The notes beneath the pieces were generated by a model. The model was not told where the DNA came from and made no database searches. It was given only the letters and a program-made list of their open reading frames with translations. A stretch of 23,253 bases of DNA. Origin: a virus. Positions 21,828 to 23,253 of the stretch are shown piece by piece. A program made the position numbers and the translations under genes. Every line of letters starts with the position of its first letter. Within the stretch, counting starts at the first letter, position 1. The stretch covers positions 1 through 23,253 of IMG/VR virus record IMGVR_UViG_3300049483_000201; one strand, 5' to 3'.

Positions 21828-22097
21828 TCACTCCATCCCTGAATGAAACCGCTTGCCAGCCTTCATCTCAGCCTCACGGTCTTTGTCTCGATCCTCTAAC
21901 CATCTTGAGTAGAAAAGAAGATAAAAACAGCCAACGGCAATCAAAAAACAGAGGGCTATAAAAAGTAGTCGGAAATCATCCCCAAAAAATCCAGACTTCC
22001 CGTAAACCGGATCGCCCTGCAGGAAGTCAAGATTGAACGTGACACCTACCAGCATGGCCAAGACTATCGCTATTGAAAACCAGAACCAGAAGTTCAT
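21828..22097 (-). CDS. Two-helix membrane protein (89 aa)
   Basis: ATG 22097 overlaps the zinc-ribbon stop (ATGA). Two hydrophobic helices (about residues 3-22, FWFWFSIAIVLAMLVGVTF, and 44-65, LLFIALCFLIAVGCFYLLFY) are joined by a short loop and followed by a strongly charged tail (SRWLEDRDKDREAEMKAGKRF). Size and topology would suit a small holin or a superinfection-exclusion protein. No lysis gene is beside it, and its partner is a zinc-ribbon protein, so no function is claimed. Confidence 0.75.
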   Translation of the reverse strand: MNFWFWFSIAIVLAMLVGVTFNLDFLQGDPVYGKSGFFGDDFRLLFIALCFLIAVGCFYLLFYSRWLEDRDKDREAEMKAGKRFHSGME

Positions 22098-22468
22098 ACG
22101 GGATGCCTGCTTGGATAGGTTGGATTGACTCTAACGTCTAATTGAGCGAGGGCGAACTCCTCTGGGGCCATCTCATGCCTCTCTTCAACGAGGTCGTGGT
22201 ACAGTTCGTCCATTTTCCAAAATCTACTCTTGGGAACGGTTAGCGGGTCTTTCTTCCGGTGATCCATCCCACCCCACTTCTTCGACCCACACTGAGGACA
22301 CCGCTTGAATCTGACTCTTGGATACTGATAACCGCAATCAGCACAGCCTCTTTTGAATACAACCAATTCCACCCCACAGATAGGGCAGGAATCACCCCTC
22401 ATCCCTCCCGAAATAGTGTTGTTGCATTTCGGACAAATCATTACGCTGGTACTCACCGAGTGTCCCAT
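22094..22468 (-). CDS. Zinc-ribbon protein with four CxxC motifs (124 aa)
   Basis: I start at ATG 22468 because GGAGG lies 6 nt upstream; the frame is open 10 codons further but without a ribosome site. Cysteine pairs at residues 12/15 (CPKC), 28/31 (CPIC), 42/45 (CADC) and 57/60 (CPQC) form two rubredoxin-type zinc ribbons. A helical C-terminal half (FWKMDELYHDLVEERHEMAPEEF) follows. Such domains usually bind nucleic acid or proteins. The gene is followed by, and coupled to, the membrane protein. The Cys-rich gene upstream overlaps it by 77 nt. Confidence 0.8.
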   Translation of the reverse strand: MGHSVSTSVMICPKCNNTISGGMRGDSCPICGVELVVFKRGCADCGYQYPRVRFKRCPQCGSKKWGGMDHRKKDPLTVPKSRFWKMDELYHDLVEERHEMAPEEFALAQLDVRVNPTYPSRHPV

Positions 22469-22595
22469 ATCGTCCTCCGTATTTGATTGCCATTTCACAG
22501 CTTAAACAACAATCGTATCTGTTTCTACGATGATAAACGAAACCCGAAACCCTCTTAGTGCAAACGCCTGATTTGATCTGGCACTCATTACGCAA
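22392..22595 (-). CDS. Small Cys-rich protein, first gene of leftward operon
   Basis: The frame is open up to 22634, but the predicted promoter places transcription start near 22617, so the GTG at 22634 would lie upstream of the mRNA. The first usable start is TTG 22595 with AAGGGAG upstream, giving 67 residues. Cysteines occur as C-x6-C (ECQIKSGVC) and CC-x2-C (DCCLSCE), a possible zinc site. It overlaps the zinc-ribbon gene by 77 nt, longer than usual. It may be real or a translated leader; moderate confidence. Confidence 0.5.
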   Translation of the reverse strand: MRNECQIKSGVCTKRVSGFVYHRRNRYDCCLSCEMAIKYGGRYGTLGEYQRNDLSEMQQHYFGRDEG

Positions 22596-22623
22596 GGCTT
22601 GGCACTCCCTTCTGGTTAGTGGA

Positions 22624-22652
22624 AATATACTCACTCATATATACAAAGTCAA
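22624..22652 (-). promoter_or_regulatory. Leftward promoter TTGACT-N17-TATATT
   Basis: The minus strand carries -35 TTGACT (22652-22647), a 17-nt spacer and -10 TATATT (22629-22624). It is identical in both boxes to the rightward promoter at 22681. An operator-like GACTTTGTATAT box overlaps the -35 and spacer. Confidence 0.7.
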
Positions 22653-22710
22653 GGGGTATCTAAAATAATTTACTTTTCTCTTGACTTTCTATATACGACT
22701 TTGTATATTG
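22638..22710. promoter_or_regulatory. Triple operator-like box GACTTT(G/C)TATAT in divergent promoter region
   Basis: One inverted copy lies at 22651-22638 and two tandem copies start at 22683 and 22697 (14 nt apart, 11 of 14 identical). Each overlaps a promoter: the left copy the leftward -35/spacer, the right copies the rightward -35 through -10. The neighbouring ribbon-helix-helix-like gene is the obvious candidate binder. Confidence 0.65.
22681..22709 (+). promoter_or_regulatory. Rightward promoter TTGACT-N17-TATATT
   Basis: -35 TTGACT (22681-22686), 17-nt spacer, -10 TATATT (22704-22709); start near 22716, 18 nt before the ATG at 22734. It matches the leftward promoter box for box. Confidence 0.72.
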
Positions 22711-22733
22711 AGGCAAGCAATTTAGGAGACGCT

Positions 22734-22943
22734 ATGACGAAGCACCGCAAGAAGAACCGCCGCACCGCAGTAGTAATCCAGAACACCTACCCAGAGCGAA
22801 AGAGGCAATTCCAGAAGTTCGCCAAAGAGAATGGGTACGACTCGCTCACTCATTTATACGAGGAGGCTGTGCTGGCGTTGATGCTCAGAAAATCAGTACA
22901 AACCGGAGTATCCTATCCAATAATGGGAGAGGTCAAAGCATGA
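22734..22943 (+). CDS. Ribbon-helix-helix-like regulator (69 aa)
   Basis: ATG 22734 has TTAGGAGA upstream and is the first start after the predicted transcription start; an earlier ATG overlaps the -10 box. The product has a basic arm (MTKHRKKNRR), a short strand (TAVVIQNT) and two helices (PERKRQFQKFAKENG and SLTHLYEEAVLALMLRK). This is the strand-helix-helix plan of Arc/MetJ-type repressors, which bind tandem or inverted operator boxes as dimers. The boxes directly upstream suggest autoregulation and control of the divergent operon. Fold is inferred by pattern. Confidence 0.65.
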   Translation: MTKHRKKNRRTAVVIQNTYPERKRQFQKFAKENGYDSLTHLYEEAVLALMLRKSVQTGVSYPIMGEVKA

Positions 22944-23098
22944 CAACCTTCAGCCATTACGTGTACTCAAAAAACGGAAGAGGCGTGGAATTGTGGATGC
23001 CAGTATTTTCGTGCTACATCCCGACAGCTTTTGAGGTCTTGGACTGCACCGAAATCATTACCCGTGAGTCCGAGCTTGTGTATCTTTCAATGAATTGA
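22940..23098 (+). CDS. Small hypothetical protein (52 aa)
   Basis: ATG 22940 overlaps the regulator stop (ATGA), so it is translationally coupled. The 52-residue product (TTFSHYVYSKNGRGVELWMPVF...) is beta-prone with a Cys/Ile-rich middle and no recognised motif. It is followed 7 nt later by the YopX-like gene. Confidence 0.6.
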   Translation: MTTFSHYVYSKNGRGVELWMPVFSCYIPTAFEVLDCTEIITRESELVYLSMN

Positions 23099-23105
23099 GG
23101 GTGAT

Positions 23106-23253
23106 ATGAGAGAGATTAAGTTCCGAGCGTGGAATGCCACAAACGAGACGATGTGTTATCTTGACCCGCTCTATTGGCCCCTTATAGCAATAAACAGTAG
23201 TGAGAATTGGTTTGTCATGCAATACACCGGCTTGAAAGACAAGAACGGGAAGG
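23106..23253 (+). CDS. YopX-family protein, truncated by window edge
   Basis: ATG 23106 follows GAGGGTG. The first 49 residues open MREIKFRAWN and later read FVMQYTGLKDKNGK, the two signature stretches of YopX proteins, which are common small proteins in phages and prophages. The function of YopX is not established. The 3' part lies outside the window. Confidence 0.88.
   Translation, partial: MREIKFRAWNATNETMCYLDPLYWPLIAINSSENWFVMQYTGLKDKNGK

Noticed and set aside
22596-22634. GTG start for the Cys-rich gene at 22634
   Set aside because: It lies upstream of the transcription start expected from the TTGACT/TATATT promoter, so it would not be on the mRNA.
1-23253. tRNA and rRNA genes
   Set aside because: No cloverleaf-type sequence or rRNA signature was seen on either strand.

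Overview
The window is a segment of a tailed double-stranded DNA phage (free phage or prophage). It carries a nearly complete head-and-tail gene block, two small early/accessory gene clusters and strong regulatory signals. No integrase, replication enzyme, lysis gene or tRNA gene is recognisable. The order terminase, portal, scaffold, capsid, connector, tail genes, tape measure, baseplate-like proteins and tail spike points to a long-tailed phage, probably a siphovirus. The 512-residue tape measure would predict a tail of very roughly 75 nm. Four structural-block proteins carry Sec signal peptides that end just before a glutamine (FG|Q, FS|Q, EA|Q). This is the Bacteroidota 'Q-rule' pattern and suggests a host in Bacteroidota or a close relative such as Ignavibacteria/Chlorobi. 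Many genes also have strong Shine-Dalgarno sites and some promoters look sigma70-like, which is untypical of Bacteroidia and Flavobacteriia, so the host assignment stays tentative.

Minus-strand late block (about 20027 down to 1): a TTGACA promoter, a 9-codon leader peptide whose stop codon abuts a rho-independent terminator, terS, a 437-nt gap, terL, portal, five tiny coupled genes (one broken by a 26-bp tandem duplication), scaffold, major capsid, a secreted beta-rich protein, the head-tail connector, a second small secreted protein, tail-completion genes, the tail chaperone with a probable -1 frameshift extension, tape measure, four tail-tip or structural proteins, a secreted beta-helix tail spike with nine peptide repeats, and a secreted FN3 protein that runs off the left edge. 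Most neighbours overlap as ATGA, GTGA or TAATG, so the block behaves as one translationally coupled operon.

Plus-strand early cluster (20192-21592): five small proteins of unknown function, separated by strong intergenic hairpins and mostly preceded by similar A-rich/GGAGG leaders. A 235-nt convergent intergenic region follows (21593-21827), with a 15-nt palindrome and a short tandem array of a CCCAAAAAACAGG-like motif.

Right end (21828-23253): a minus-strand operon of a small Cys-rich protein, a four-CxxC zinc-ribbon protein and a two-helix membrane protein diverges from a plus-strand operon of a ribbon-helix-helix-like regulator, a 52-residue unknown and a YopX-family protein cut by the window edge. 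The two operons share a 110-nt region with mirror-image TTGACT-N17-TATATT promoters and three copies of a GACTTTnTATAT operator-like box.

Most notable points: the leader-peptide/terminator arrangement before terS, the family of Q-rule signal peptides inside a virion gene block, the repeated ACATAAT boxes on both sides of terS, the G/GT-type frameshift, and the nine tail-spike repeats that are conserved in protein but scrambled in codons.
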